A stretch of 64,000 nt of DNA from Timema cristinae (lineage: Eukaryota > Arthropoda > Insecta > Phasmatodea > Timematidae), in the NCBI GenBank assembly GCA_039000515.1, contig JBCFYV010000012.1, forward strand, positions 123,224,605 through 123,288,604. The letters are read 5' to 3'. Shown here piece by piece: positions 1 to 11,880 of this stretch. Positions within the stretch are counted from its first letter, which is position 1. Every line of letters starts with the position of its first letter. A program made the translations under genes and the position numbers. The notes below the pieces were generated by a model that was not told where the DNA came from, did no database searches, and was given only the letters and a program-made list of their open reading frames with translations.

Positions 1-319
1 TAAGAAGATAAGATGTTAAATATAAATTTAAGATAATTCACCTACGCTATCCTAAATAGAAGAAACATAATTATTATAGAAGAAATAACTATTAGTGCAG
101 TAAACTAAGATCGCATTTGGTCCTCCCAATTCGGGTATGGGAGCTCAGCTGCAGGCAATACTGGACAGGGCTAAAATATTTGTTGGATTTCCCGACACGC
201 GATTTAATCTTCCCGTCGTCTGGCATCGCCAAGGGTTGTGGAATTAAATTATGGTAGATAAAATGGACGAAGGCACGACTTCATATATTTCCTCATCAAA
301 TTCAAACATTCCTGTTCAA

Positions 320-676
320 AACACCGACCATATGACTTCACTAAACACCAACCAAATGACTTCACTAAACCCCGATCATATGACTTCACTAAACACCGAC
401 CATATGACTTCACTAAACACCGACCATATGACTTCACTAAACACCGACCATATGACTTCACTAAACCCGACCATATGACTTCACTAAACACCGACCATAT
501 GACTTCACTAAACACGACCATATGACTTCACTAAACCCCGATCATATGACTTCACTAAACCCCGATCATATGACTTCATTAAACACCGACCATACGACTT
601 CACTAAACACCGACCATATGACTTCACTAAACACCGACCATATGACTTCACTAAACACCAACCAAATGACTTCATT
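320..676. repeat. 24-bp minisatellite, about 15 copies
   Basis: Tandem unit of 24 bp with core ACCGACCATATGACTTCACT. Variants carry CCCCGATCATATG or CCAACCAAATG, and a few copies are one base short, which breaks the reading frame. The open frames across it on both strands follow from the unit length being a multiple of three. No gene is seen in bases 1-319 to its left. Confidence 0.95.
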
Positions 677-1744
677 CTAGTCAATTTTATGAAAAATGGA
701 AGCTTATTCCTCCATATTTCAATCCAAATTGTCTGGCAAAATGACAAGTTCTTCTGGTATACTTGTTTAAAAATACAGGGAATTTTATGGGATGAAATTA
801 TTGGCAACCCTGTACTAGTCAAAATGTCTGAGTACATTTCCAGTAGTTTTGGTTGATGAGTGTTCCGTCACCCATTGTTCATGTGTTCCATGTTCTGGCT
901 GTATTGAAATGATGGCGGGGGCAGTAACCTAGATCTAGGGCAGTCTCTGAGAAATGTAAATGGAGCCTTTAGTCTGCTAGAAGATTACAGGCGTGGTCCA
1001 TCGCTAGTAAACAATGGCGGGCTCTCACAGCATCTTACAGAGGGGTCATGATAGTTGAGCTGTGATTGTGTGGGCCTGTCAGTGTTACGGTAGTTTATAT
1101 ATCGCCAATCATATGTTGCACTTAGGTTAAATATTGACAGAATCTTTAACAGTACACGAGTTTGTTATTTAATGAAATTAACACAAAACTGTATTCTATG
1201 AACCTATACTTACATAGACTTGTAAACATAGTTTAAAAGTTGACATTTTTCCTCTGGAAAGTACAAAAATCCACATTTCTGTTGATCATTGAGAGCTAAA
1301 TGTCCGGGAAACGAAAGTTAACTGTTATAGGAGCGTAGAATGGATCTTTGTGAGTAGAATGATGTCATTTTATAGGGGGATAATTTGTATTTCTCTCCTC
1401 TCCTGTTAGTTCTCCTACTTCCGGACAGACCCTCTTGTCCTAGGAACGCTGTACACCCACTCTGTTTCTAGCGTTCAGTAATTTCTGACACTATTCTGAA
1501 TTAGGAAATGTTAGCAGGCGGTGATGAATTATGTACAACAATCTGTTATCAATTCTTGTAACATTTTCCTGTCCGACCTCCATGTTTGTATCGCCAAACG
1601 TGCGCCATTTGGTGCCGATACTGTGAGGTCATTGATTCTATTCCCCGCCAGGTCAAGTGTCTTGAGGGGGTCGTTACTCACCGCGGCTGCCGTATCACCG
1701 CAAGACGGATTGTGCTACTCGTGCGGTTATCAGAGACGGTGAGA
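677..1744. other. non-coding stretch, nothing recognised
   Basis: Mixed-composition DNA with no convincing coding exon, RNA gene or repeat array. Short open frames around 1521-1742 have no signal peptide, no domain and no splice context, so they are not called. Confidence 0.5.
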
Positions 1745-1840
1745 CATCGCCGTAGCTCAGTGGCACGGGCAACTAATAAGAGACACATTCTACCGTTACT
1801 TTCGAGAAAAACCAACACTCGTTCAAATCCTGGTAAGCAC
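1745..1840 (+). repeat. tRNA-like SINE head
   Basis: Contains an A-box-like TAGCTCAGTGG and, about 60 bases on, a B-box-like GTTCAAATCC, the internal RNA polymerase III promoter of a tRNA. The arms do not fold into a clean cloverleaf, so I read it as a tRNA-derived SINE head or tRNA pseudogene, not a working tRNA gene. Confidence 0.4.
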
Positions 1841-1849
1841 CCATATCTA

Positions 1850-2035
1850 TCCTCGTTTAACTACACTGGTGGGATTGATAGGATCTAGAGGAAATGTACC
1901 CTTATTTGCGTGGTGGGAAAGGGGGGAACCGTTTAATAAAAAAAAAACTCACCATTAGTACAAATGGCCGGAATTCGAATCCGGTTCTCCTCGTCACCGA
2001 CAGACCAAACGCGCGTTTTTTCGGGACCGGCGGGT
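1850..2035 (-). repeat. SINE A copy (degenerate)
   Basis: Shows the family-A body: 'aggaaatgtacccttatttgcgtgg' followed by an inverted B-box-like GGAATTCGAATCCGG. The tRNA-related head reads on the minus strand. It lies directly beside the tRNA-like head at 1745-1840. Confidence 0.6.
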
Positions 2036-2398
2036 GTTTTGCAAGCGATGCTAGCAGCTCCACTCGCCTGGAAAGTTAAGTCGGCAAGCAAGAGTTGAGT
2101 AACCAAAAGTAACTCAAGCAGTAACTTGATAGCCGCTTACATCTATTTGATTTCGCACCTTCCTTTAGTCATCGTGATTACTTAAAACATCAAATAAAAA
2201 GTTATAATCTCAACAAGTTGCGATGTCCCAAATGAGTCGCGACCCACAGGTTAGAAACAAAGTGCTTAACATTAGGATTAAGTATGATTAAGTTAGCTCT
2301 AGTGCACTCGTGAGGGAAACACCTCCCCGCCACCGCCACAACTGATAACACCAGCGAAATAAGTTAAACTCTCCGCAAGCGGAGGAGTTATAACACTA

Positions 2399-2699
2399 GA
2401 AACTACTTAATGGAACAAGAACCAGCGTCGAGACGCTCTAGAGCTGCAGTCGACCTCTAGTAACTACTTAATGGAACAAGAACCAGCGTCGAGACGCTCT
2501 AGAGCTACAGTCGACCTCTAGGAACTACCTAATGGAACAAGAACCAGCGTCGAGACGCTCTAGAGCTGCAGTCGACCTCTAGGAACTACTTAATGGAACA
2601 AGAACCAGCGTCGAGACGCTCTAGAGCTGCAGTTGACCTCTAGGAACTACTTAATGGAACAAGAACCAGCGTCGAGACGCTCTAGAGCTGCAGTTGACC
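2399..2699. repeat. 61-bp minisatellite, 5 copies
   Basis: Five copies of a 61-bp unit starting GAACTACTTAATGGAACAAG. Each contains short palindromes in a row (CTCTAGAG, CTGCAG, GTCGAC). Copies differ by one to three substitutions. It resembles a cloning polylinker only by chance, because the copies have diverged naturally. Confidence 0.93.
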
Positions 2700-4248
2700 G
2701 CTGGACCATCGCAGCAGTGAGTCAAAGGGGACCGTCGCGTCCCCCGGAAGTGGGCCGAACAACATCCGGTATTGGATGAGAGAGTGTCATCTTCCTGGCC
2801 GCCGCTCTTAGTATTAGTAGTAACTCGGTGATAAAAAAACACCAACTTGTAGAGGGTGACTCATACGCTCTAATCTCACGCGCCCTCACTTGGAGTCCAC
2901 TTCGCTGAGACATGACTCACACTTGGCCTCTCAATGACTCAACTTTACTTGCCCCGGGAGAAGAAACAAAACACTAGCGAGGGGCGCCTCGGGACTGATT
3001 CGTAAACAGTCATTAGTCATTACCAACAGATCATTATGCAGGCAGACACAGCTAAGAGATCCCGTATTAGACTGCCTACTCCTTGTTCAATAAATGATAA
3101 ATTAACGATAAGAAATCTGACTGTCGTGTTAATTAATGGTGGAATCTGGGGATTTCACTTTCTTCTGATATTCTCTAATATGACATTGAAAGATAACCTT
3201 ACATCAAACTCCAAACAGCTTCTATAGCCATTTAATTTTCAAAATTTTCAGGCAAAAGACCACTCCAAAATGCTTCTAGAAGAATCTATTCTTGAAAGAA
3301 TGTCAGAGGAAGACCACTCTAAATAACTTTTAGTGTGATCCAAATTTGAAAAGTTTGTTCTGGAGAGGACCACTATGAATAACTTCTAGGAGTATTCAAT
3401 TTTGAACAAATTTCTGGTATAAGATCTCTGGATCGCTCATTGGCTTTGGGGGCCAAAACCCTTATTGAATATCTGTCAGGGAGCATGATTAGTTTTTGAA
3501 GATACACTTTTTAAATGAAGAGAAAAATATTGTCTTTAAATTCCAGCACAACCTTTACAGATATTCAAGAGTTGTTGATATCAAATGACGAAGAGAATTA
3601 AACTAATTAAATTCTGTGTTTCTATTTGAGAACTATTTGATTTATTTTGGTAAAAAAAAAGTTTTGCTATGAAAACTGGAAAAACACTTAGCTTTTCTCG
3701 CGTCCCCTACGATCCCACCTTAAAACAGTGACACAAAACAACAACTGGTAGGTTGACGACTAGCTCCCTAACTTATTACTGGCGCATACTCTCCTGTTTT
3801 CAAAGGGTCTATATTATTAAGGAAAGAGTGTACAATAGTCTGCGGCTGCGCATCAAACTAAAAACCTTCAAAGGCTGTGTTAAAATACAAACACATCACA
3901 TCGAGGAGATTAACTTATCCTTGACTCATGAATGAAGCGATCCACGGCGCGGTTGAGACAATAACGGCCCAAGTCCAACTTCGATAAGGTCCACGGACAC
4001 CTTCGACAGAACGACAAATTGAGCCTTAGGGGAGATCGTGGACTTGAGAGATACTTGTTCTTTGAGGGCGCGAGAAGTGAATCAAGGCCGGGTTCTTGAC
4101 ACTTGGCGCCTGTCAAGTGTCAATGTGTCATGCGACAGCAGCTGAACTGTTTCAGGGTTACTCACTGTTGATAATCAAACTACTACTATTACTATTATTA
4201 CTATTACATAATGCTCAACAGAGGTTCTGTCCAAATTAAAAAAAATAC
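2700..4248. other. non-coding stretch, nothing recognised
   Basis: No coding exon with splice sites and no array. A moderately GC-rich patch at about 3930-4130 is open on the minus strand but has no recognisable domain. Confidence 0.45.
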
Positions 4249-4377
4249 ATCCTGACTCGCGGTGGACACGCGGACAAAGACGTCAGTGTCGTCCAGCGTA
4301 CCAGCTACGGGATGTCTGGGTAGTGGCGTGGCGTGGATTGTGGCCAGGTAGAGCAGCGTTAGCGAAATAGGCGCCAT
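4249..4377 (-). CDS. candidate first coding exon with signal peptide, minus strand
   Basis: On the minus strand an ATG at 4377, in good context (ACAATGG), opens a GC-rich frame of 43 codons. It begins MAPISLTLLYLATIHA, a typical signal peptide with a probable cut after HA, followed by a short hydrophilic stretch ending STASQD. A possible weak donor (GAT|GTATTT) follows at 4248. Codon use is GC-rich at third positions like the Mmp2 exons and unlike the flanks. No partner exon was found on this strand, so the gene is unknown. It would join the first visible Mmp2 exon in phase (both phase 0), but it lies on the opposite strand, so that is only a hypothesis needing an inversion or misassembly. 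Confidence 0.4.
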
Positions 4378-4548
4378 TGTGATATTTTTGGGGGCACAAT
4401 ATCTATTAAGCATTATTCTGTACCAAATTAGTCAAATTCAATCAAAATCTTCGAAGCCATTTTGGTATTTGTTGTTTGTTACTTTAGGTAAAGAACCCAT
4501 CATTTAAATATTTTTTCTTTCATATATCATTTACTGAAAAATACTTCG

Positions 4549-5077
4549 GAACAGGAAAGTTCAAGGTCACCAGAACGTAAGTCTCCATTCAACCCTAACC
4601 TGACACAACTAACTCTCTGGTCTTAAGGAACTGGGGAGTTCAAGGCCACCAGAACGTAAGCGCTCCATTCAACCCTATCCTGACACAACTAACTCTCTGG
4701 TCTTAAGGAACTGGGAGAGTTCAAGGTCACCAGAACGTAAACTCTCCATTCAACCCTATCCTGACACAACTAACTCTCTGGTCTTAAGAAACTGGAGAGT
4801 TCAAGGTCACCAGAACGTAAACTCTCCATTCAACCCTATCCGGACACAACTAACTCTCTGGTCTTAAGGAACTGGAGAGTTCAAGGTCACCAGAACGTAA
4901 ACTCTCCATTCAACCCTATCCGGACACAACTAACTCTCTGGTCTTAAGAAACTGGAGAGTTCAAGGTCACCAGAACGTAAACTCTCCATTCAACCTATCC
5001 TGACACAATTAACTCTCTGTCTTAAGGAACTGGAGAGTTCAAGGCACCAGAACGTAAACTCTCCATTCAACCCTAAC
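4549..5077. repeat. 80-bp minisatellite, about 6.6 copies
   Basis: Tandem unit of 79-81 bp containing TTCAAGGTCACCAGAACGTAA and TCTCTGGTCTTAAGGAACTGG. The same unit occurs 1.7 times at 15240-15370, followed by related flanking sequence, so both loci are copies of one dispersed element. Confidence 0.95.
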
Positions 5078-5999
5078 TAAGACAAAGCCTCCTTCAAATA
5101 CATTCTAACAATATTCTCTCATCGACATGTCCGCTCACCAAGTGGTCTTGTATCTTCAGGTTTCCCAACTAAAATGTTGTGTACACACATGTCATAACCC
5201 ATGCGTGTTACATAAGTACCACCTCATCCTACGCGCCTTGATTATCATCAATATGTTTGGGAATGCATGCAAACCACTGGGCTCTTCATCATAAGTAACG
5301 TTTTTTATTATCCTGCCTGTTCATCCATATGTTGATGTATTTTTTCAAGGTCACAATAATTTCTATCTGATAATGCTTCGTATCTATAGGGAGGTGTTGC
5401 TCATTAGGACGTTGCGGATATATGACGTCACGGATAATTGGGATTTCATATGTAAATGGATTTATGTTATATTTGGCGGGATTTAACCATCTAACATGGA
5501 AATAAAAGCCAAACATTCTTTAAATAAGCCTAAAACTAGTCTGACATTTTCACAACACTATTTATTGATCTTAAGGTGTTTATTACAAATGTTTGTTTTT
5601 AATTGTCAACAACTCATGTAATTTGATTTATTCACGGAAATGTCCTGCAGGAATATTCCTGCCAGGGTGTAGCCTAGATTAAAAAGTCCGTCGAAGCATG
5701 TCATGTCTATCTAGAATAGGAAACAAGGAAAATATTTTATTTTGGCACAAATATAGCGAGTGTGTATACTAGTCAGCGGAAGAGGGGATGTGTTATCAGT
5801 CAATAAACATGAAGCTTTGAAGGATGAACTGCTAATTTTAATCCCTCTCTTTCTATTTTGTACATTGGCGTCTAAGTGTGACTGTGCTTAGACTGCTTAG
5901 GCCCGTCAAGTTAAGATGCAACCCGCTTCGCAAAATAGTTCAGAATTCACTTAACAGGGACCAGGACTGTTCCTGTAACTAGCACAACGCCATTTGGTT
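5078..5999. other. non-coding stretch; single-copy tail of the 80-bp-repeat element
   Basis: Bases 5078-5240 resemble 15371-15560 (shared 'catcgac..', 'caggtttcccaacta'), so they belong to the same dispersed element. A TGACGTCA octamer lies at 5423-5430. The rest shows no gene. Confidence 0.5.
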
Positions 6000-6085
6000 G
6001 TCCGGCTGGGCTCGAAGCAGGGGCCTCTCGACTTGGAACAGGAAGCTAAGATACCACTGAGCTACTCGTGTGTGAGTCAGTGGGG
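6000..6085 (-). repeat. tRNA-like SINE head
   Basis: On the minus strand it reads GAGTAGCTCAGTGGTA (A-box-like) and then GCTTCGAGCCC (B-box-like). The spacing is tRNA-like but the cloverleaf is poor, so it is read as a tRNA-derived SINE. Confidence 0.45.
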
Positions 6086-6255
6086 GCCGTAGCAAGGGCC
6101 CCGAGGTCAACTCGACTGAGTCACAGGTTCCGGAATGCAACAAGGACACAACGCCGCCGGCCTCCGAGATTCACTTTCAATGGTTGAGAACTGGTTGGAA
6201 TTCCACGAGCGCTCCCGAGGGGAGCTTTCTCATAACTTGGATTGGTAGGAGACCC

Positions 6256-6470
6256 GTTCTAGAATACCTTGTTTCGTACCAAAATCCTAAAGTACAATAG
6301 TATTTTGAAAGGGTTAAAGACCTTCCAGATCGTACTTCCAACTAACGTTCTGGAATACCTTGTTTCGTACCAAAATCCTAATGTACAGTAGTATTTTGAA
6401 AGGGTTAAAGACCTTCCAGAACGGACTTCCAACTAACGTTCTGGAAGGTCTTTTAACCTAACAATACTAC
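6256..6470. mobile_element. MITE-like hairpin element with internal direct duplication
   Basis: A 91-bp segment beginning GTTCTRGAATACCTTGTTTC is repeated directly at 6256 and 6347. It is followed by an inverted copy of its end: GGTTAAAGACCTTCCAGAAC, a 15-base loop, then GTTCTGGAAGGTCTTTTAAC. Relatives sharing 'CTTGTTTCGTACCA' and 'TAGTAGTATTTT' lie near 27097 and 40715. Confidence 0.6.
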
Positions 6471-6479
6471 CATACGAGG

Positions 6480-7797
6480 GAATCTGAGACTAAACAAGGC
6501 CCTAAGTCCAGCAATAACCCTCCGCTACGATCATTTCACCAATATAACCACGGTGGCTCTGTAGGGGAGATAGTACGCTGTGCTCTCTGGATTTGTTTCT
6601 TATACGGTGGTTACTCATTTACACCTTCATTCAAACATCTCTCCATTGATGAGTGAGTCTGGTTCTAGGAAGGAAACTACCTGTTCTAGTCAGAGGCCTC
6701 TCTTACCTCAGTGTTGAGTAATATGAAGTGAGGACCGTCAGACAATCGCACAGCTCACTTGATTCACACCCAGTAGTCATCCTAGCTATTATTTATACCA
6801 CGGCAACCTGTTGATCCAAGTGCTAAAGCTCGTAATCACTCAACGCGTCTGTGGCTCAATTAAAAAAGCTTTAAACAAGCTTTTAGAATTGTGCCTTCTC
6901 TTCATAAATTAAGATGGCGAACCAGCAGAAGTAAAGGTGGAAACGTCTTCGGTATTGTTCATGCGCTGTTTACAAAATAAAAACGTTTTATTTTGAAACT
7001 AATATGTTGTATGGCTTTATCACTAAGTTATATTTGTGGCCGTTATAAGAAGTTGTAAGTGTTAATATAATCATTTTTAATTTATTATTTCATGTACTAT
7101 AAAATCACCGAAAACCAATTCATTCAATTAGTTGCGAATGAACCACCTATACAGTAATCCTTAAGGGAGTATTATTGGAAGAGTTTGATAATATAGTATT
7201 ACAAGAAAAATAATTATTTCGAACAGGTTGTCATTGGCTGCTTTCAGCAAATGTTTGCAATAAATAACCTTCTGTTATCTGTTCCTTCTCACCTCTCCTA
7301 GCGTAGATAGGGTATACCTAATCTCCCTGTTAAACGTATATGTAATATCCCGGTTAATTGGTCTTGAGCTAGGCTATTGAATCAGTGAAGACTGCTGACC
7401 GGGGGGAACTGGGCGGTGGGATAGTAGGAGATATTCCAGTGGGCTGGTTTATTTGATTTGTCACAACCACAACTAATTTAAACTAAAATAAAGCTAGCCG
7501 TTCAATTTTAAATTTTATAACATTCTTGAATTTTGATCCAAAATGTGAGTGAGCAAGTCCGAAGGTGCCCCATGACACATTATTTGTGACGCTATAAGAT
7601 GGCAATGACATTAAATGTGACACCGTCTCGTCTGATGTTTCTGGTTGTTTTTAAACCAAACAAACAAAGAGCATTAATTGTTTATGAATACTGACTGCTA
7701 CTAGCTTGGTAATCTACTCACAAAGCGGGCGGAGGATCATTTTACAAACTTACGATCCATTTAAAAAATAAACTCCCAGTTATTGTATAACGATTTG
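6480..7797. other. non-coding stretch, nothing recognised
   Basis: AT-rich DNA without a supported gene, array or identifiable element. Confidence 0.5.
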
Positions 7798-8205
7798 AAC
7801 AGAATCACTAATGAATGGGTGCTGAAGAGGTGAGGTCTGAAAGGGAATCCAACAGGTCAATGTTAAAAAAGTGTCTTACGTTGGTTTGGGCATGTTGAGA
7901 GGATGAGTGTGGATCGAGTGATGAAGCTAATATATGAAGGTAGAGTGTATGGATCAAAAAGGGCAGGCTATCTAAGACTTGGCTAAATGTTGTAGAAGAA
8001 TGGGTTGAAAAGAGAAATATTAAGAGTTTTAATAATAAAAGAGCATGTGTGACTCGGTGTAAGAATGTTGTTGAAGTGAAGGGAGTATTCAAGGATAAGG
8101 AAGTGTGGAGGAAGTTAGTGAGGATGGATTAAGTACAAAGTGGCTTTTTGAGCTATAAGCACCGTTTCTTGCCTATCCCGTAAGGGAACTGCGTGATTAG
8201 GTATG
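7798..8205 (+). pseudogene. LINE reverse-transcriptase C-terminal fragment, unexpanded
   Basis: Broken frames on the plus strand translate to pieces such as VERMSVDRVMK, YEGRVYGS and VWRKLVRMD. These match the C-terminal tail of endonuclease/reverse-transcriptase proteins of RTE-type LINEs ('W.GHV.RM..DR..K..Y.GR..G..GRGR'). Frameshifts and stops make it a dead copy. It carries one copy of the segment (RACVTRCKNVVE) that is expanded about 41 times at 22020-23735. The 3' end runs into a (TATG)n tract. Confidence 0.75.
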
Positions 8206-8259
8206 TATGTATGTATGTATGTGTATGTATGTATGTAGTGTATGTATGTATGTATGTAT
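8202..8259. repeat. (TATG)n microsatellite at LINE 3' end
   Basis: An imperfect GTATGTATGTAT tract follows the reverse-transcriptase fragment directly. This fits the short tandem tails of some LINE classes. Confidence 0.85.
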
Positions 8260-9294
8260 TACGCCTGTCTTTTTTTAGAAACAATTTTGCTTATATCAGA
8301 AGAAAGTAGAAACTGAGATGATTTAAGTGAACTGAATGGTAACGTAATAATCAATAATATAGGTGAAATGGCCTCGGGATTATATCTACTAACGATAACA
8401 ATATAAATACTTCCCCTCAGCTCTTGAGCTTACACTAAAACATAGCTTCAGTGATATTTTGAATGTAAGTTAAGGGCCGCTCGGGCCCTGTCAGTGCACC
8501 TCTGATTGCTGACAAGAGGCAGACATCTGGCTGACCCGAGTCTGGTGTAGGTACTCCTATAACATGATTCAGCCGGTGCGAGAGTCAGGAAAGGATGGTA
8601 GCTCACGACAGGAAGAGCCTCTCCTGATAAGGTGGAGTGTGTTTCAAGGACCCAAAGGAAGACTCTTACCGCCTCGGACAATCCTTATCACTGTGACGTA
8701 AGCGATTGTTGTTTTCATTCGGGACATTTCCACAACAAACACCTCGAACTTCCGTCCCCAGGGCGACCGCAGGAGGCACAAGACGGTCGGCTATCTCGGC
8801 TATGGAGCAACTTTCCTTTATTAGGTGTTCTGTCTTTGGACAGGTCCGCTACCTTGTCCAGATTGAGTCCTATCAGCAGATTCCGTTTTTATGTCCTGGC
8901 ACTTCATCTTCTTTCCTTGTTTGTGATCGTCCATCAATTTTATTTGTGATCTTCATGATTGTGCTTGTGATATTATCCCTCCGACTCGGTCCTTTTTTCA
9001 CCAAGAAAACATATACGTTGCTCTCCATACTCCACATGGGGAATACCTGGCCAAGGAGGGTTACAGATTCAGGAGAGAGGACAGGCCAAAGGTACAGCTC
9101 ACAATAACTCTACTTACTCTGGCAACACTCCACGACACGCCTCTGTTAAAAACTATACAAGAACTGCTTTCTTAATACGTCATGTCATGCGATCTTCAGC
9201 AGACACTTTTGGTAGTTATTATCTCCGAGTCTTACTACCTGTTCAGGTTACACGCACACATAATCATTATTCTAATGAGGTAGGGATTAGGAAG
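8260..9294. other. non-coding stretch with unexplained GC-rich patch
   Basis: Bases 8450-8900 are more GC-rich than their flanks and open in several frames on both strands. I recognise no domain, signal peptide or matching splice pair, so no gene is called. Confidence 0.4.
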
Positions 9295-9475
9295 GAAGCA
9301 TTTTAGAGGTAATACACCTTAATTTGCGTGGAGGGAGAGTGGGAAAACATCTAGATAAAACCACTCTCAGTAGACTCGAACGGGACTTGAACTCCGATAT
9401 CCCCGTCATCAGCAGGCCAGTCTAACACGAGAATGACACCTTAAACCGCATGAGCACTCAAGTGGGTTCCTTAAA
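9295..9475 (-). repeat. SINE A copy
   Basis: Family-A body in minus orientation: 'taatttgcgtggagggagagtgggaaaa', then 'cagtagactcgaacgggacttgaactcc' and 'ccccgtcatcagcaggccagtct', ending in the inverted A-box region. Confidence 0.7.
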
Positions 9476-9782
9476 ATCAATAGCAATAAGGCTGATTCTG
9501 ACATCTTTTGATAGTTTTTCAGGATATATTGATTGATCTGGATGGAGGTTCAAACCATGGACCCTCGATTGTTAAAGGCTGTATGAATGAGCTGGTACCC
9601 CCATTCGACCAGCTGAGGGCCACACACATTGTAGTTTGGCTCCACATCAGTGAATATTCTAGCATTATTCTCTTGTAATTCAATGCATGTAAAGTCCTGC
9701 TAGGAAAGTTGAGAAGTCGGTCTTGTATATTGACTGAATATCTAATACCATGAGCTTGGATTCTTGCTAGAATGCTACAATC

Positions 9783-9885
9783 TCGACACGAACCTGGGCA
9801 GTTCAGTTGGTATGGTAATGGTGCATTAGGTAAAAGGTCCAGGGTTCAGCTCTAGTCCAGTACAAATCTGTTCCCGCGATGTTAT
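9783..9885 (+). repeat. tRNA-like SINE head
   Basis: Reads CAGTTCAGTTGGTATGG (A-box-like) and then CAGGGTTCAGCTC (B-box-like) on the plus strand. It is degenerate and not a functional tRNA by eye. Confidence 0.35.
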
Positions 9886-10483
9886 CGTCGAGTTCTAAGA
9901 ATCCGATGAGTCAAGCCAACACCCTGGGGGGATAAACCCGGAAATAGCTAAACCAAACTACGTCATCTCATTGTAACAGTGTCGAGATGATTCGCTTGCA
10001 CTGAGTGAGAGGGACTGAGCTGTATTCTCTCATCTCTCACTCCCTCAGGTTTATCTGGTTCGTTTTGGGAGCTTAGAGAAGTGACTGGCGCTGAAGATAC
10101 AATATAAACATTACCTTTTTCATATTATGAGCTTTGATAAACTCCACAGTTGCTCTCACGAATCATCAATGGGTGTGTGCACATGTTAATTAATATTTAA
10201 CCCGTTCGGGTGGGGGCCGTGAGGGCAGAGCCCTCTGGTAAGGGCTGGGACCACGAGTTGCTAGTCCTGTACCAAGGTAAGTCTGTCCTGACTGTGTTGA
10301 CCTGAACCTGGATAGGAATGTGGGCCGATCTTATCGCACTCAATGATTAGATAAAGTAATTAACAAACTATGAGCTGTCAAGGTTGGTTCACAACAAAGA
10401 AGGAAACAAGAGGGAATTCCAAGGGCGGGTTCACATGTATGGCTAATCCCTGATGTTCATCAACACGATTTGCTGGGGTAACA

Positions 10484-11880
10484 GGAGTGTATTCCATGTT
10501 CAGAGCTAGCATTCATCCCTGGAATTCAGCAACCCGCCTTGCAGAGAACAAAGGAGTGTATTCCATGTTCAGAGCTAGCATTCATCCCTGGAATTCAGCA
10601 ACCCGCCTTGCAGAGAACAAAGGAGTATATTCCATGTTCAGAGCTAGCATTCATCCCTGGAATTCAGCAACCCGCCTTGCAGAGAACAAAGGAGTGTATT
10701 CCATGTTCAGAGCTAGCATTCATCCCTGGAATTCAGCAACCCGCCTTGCAGAGAACAAAGGAGTGTATTCCATGTTCAGAGCTAGTATTCATCCCTGGAA
10801 TTCAACAACCCGCCTTGCAGAGAACAAAGGAGTGTATTCCATGTTCAGAGCTAGATTCATCCCTGAATTCAACAACCCGCCTTGCAGAGAACGAAGGAGT
10901 GTATTCCATGTTCAGAGCTAGCATTCATCCCTGTAATTCAACAACCCGCCTTGCAGAGAACAAAGGAGTGTATTCCATGTTCAGAGCTAGCATTCATCCC
11001 TGGAATTCAGCAACCCGCCTTGCAGAGAACAAAGGAGTGTATTCCATGTTCAGAGCTAGCATTCATCCCTGTAATTCAACAACCCGCCTTGCAGAGAACA
11101 AAGGAGTGTATTCCATGTTCAGAGCTAGTATTCATCCCTGGAATTCAGCAACCCGCCTTGCAGAGAACAAAGGAGTGTATTCCATGTTCAGAGCTAGTAT
11201 TCATCCCTGTAATTCAACAACCCGCCTTGCAGAGAACGAAGGAGTATATTCCATGTTCAGAGCTAGCATTCATCCCTGGAATTCAGCAACCCGCCTTGCA
11301 GAGAACAAAGGAGTGTATTCCATGTTCAGAGCTAGTATTCATCCTGGAATTCAGCAACCCGCCTTGCAGAGAACAAAGGAGTATATTCCATGTTCAGAGC
11401 TAGCATTCATCCCTGTAATTCAACAACCCGCCTTGCAGAGAACGAAGGAGTATATTCCATGTTCAGAGCTAGCATTCATCCCTGGAATTCAGCAACCCGC
11501 CTTGCAGAGAACAAAGGAGTGTATTCCATGTTCAGAGCTAGTATTCATCCCTGGAATTCAACAACCCGCCTTGCAGAGAACAAAGGAGTGTATTCCATGT
11601 TCAGAGCTAGCATTCATCCCTGGAATTCAACAACCCGCCTTGCAGAGAACGAAGGAGTGTATTCCATGTTCAGAGCTAGCATTCATCCCTGTAATTCAAC
11701 AACCCGCCTTGCAGAGAACAAAGGAGTGTATTCCATGTTCAGAGCTAGCATTCATCCCTGGAATTCAGCAACCCGCCTTGCAGAGAACAAAGGAGTGTAT
11801 TCCATGTTCAGAGCTAGCATTCATCCCTGTAATTCAACAACCCGCCTTGCAGAGAACGAAGGAGTGTATTCCATGTTCAG
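10484..11880. repeat. 69-bp minisatellite, about 20 copies
   Basis: Unit of 69 bp running GTGTATTCCATGTTCAGAGC through CTTGCAGAGAACAAAGGA. Two main variants, GGAATTCAGCAAC and GTAATTCAACAAC, alternate for much of the right half and give a 138-bp higher-order period. Three plus frames stay open because 69 is divisible by three. Two single-base or short deletions (near 10855 and 11345) shift frame, as expected for non-coding DNA. Confidence 0.97.

Noticed and set aside
2399..2699. Cloning-vector polylinker (XbaI/PstI/SalI-like sites in each unit)
   Set aside because: Site order differs from common polylinkers, copies have diverged by substitutions, and the flanks are genomic.
8448..9107. Overlapping open frames in a GC-rich patch on both strands
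   Set aside because: No recognisable family, several frames equally open, no consistent splice sites.
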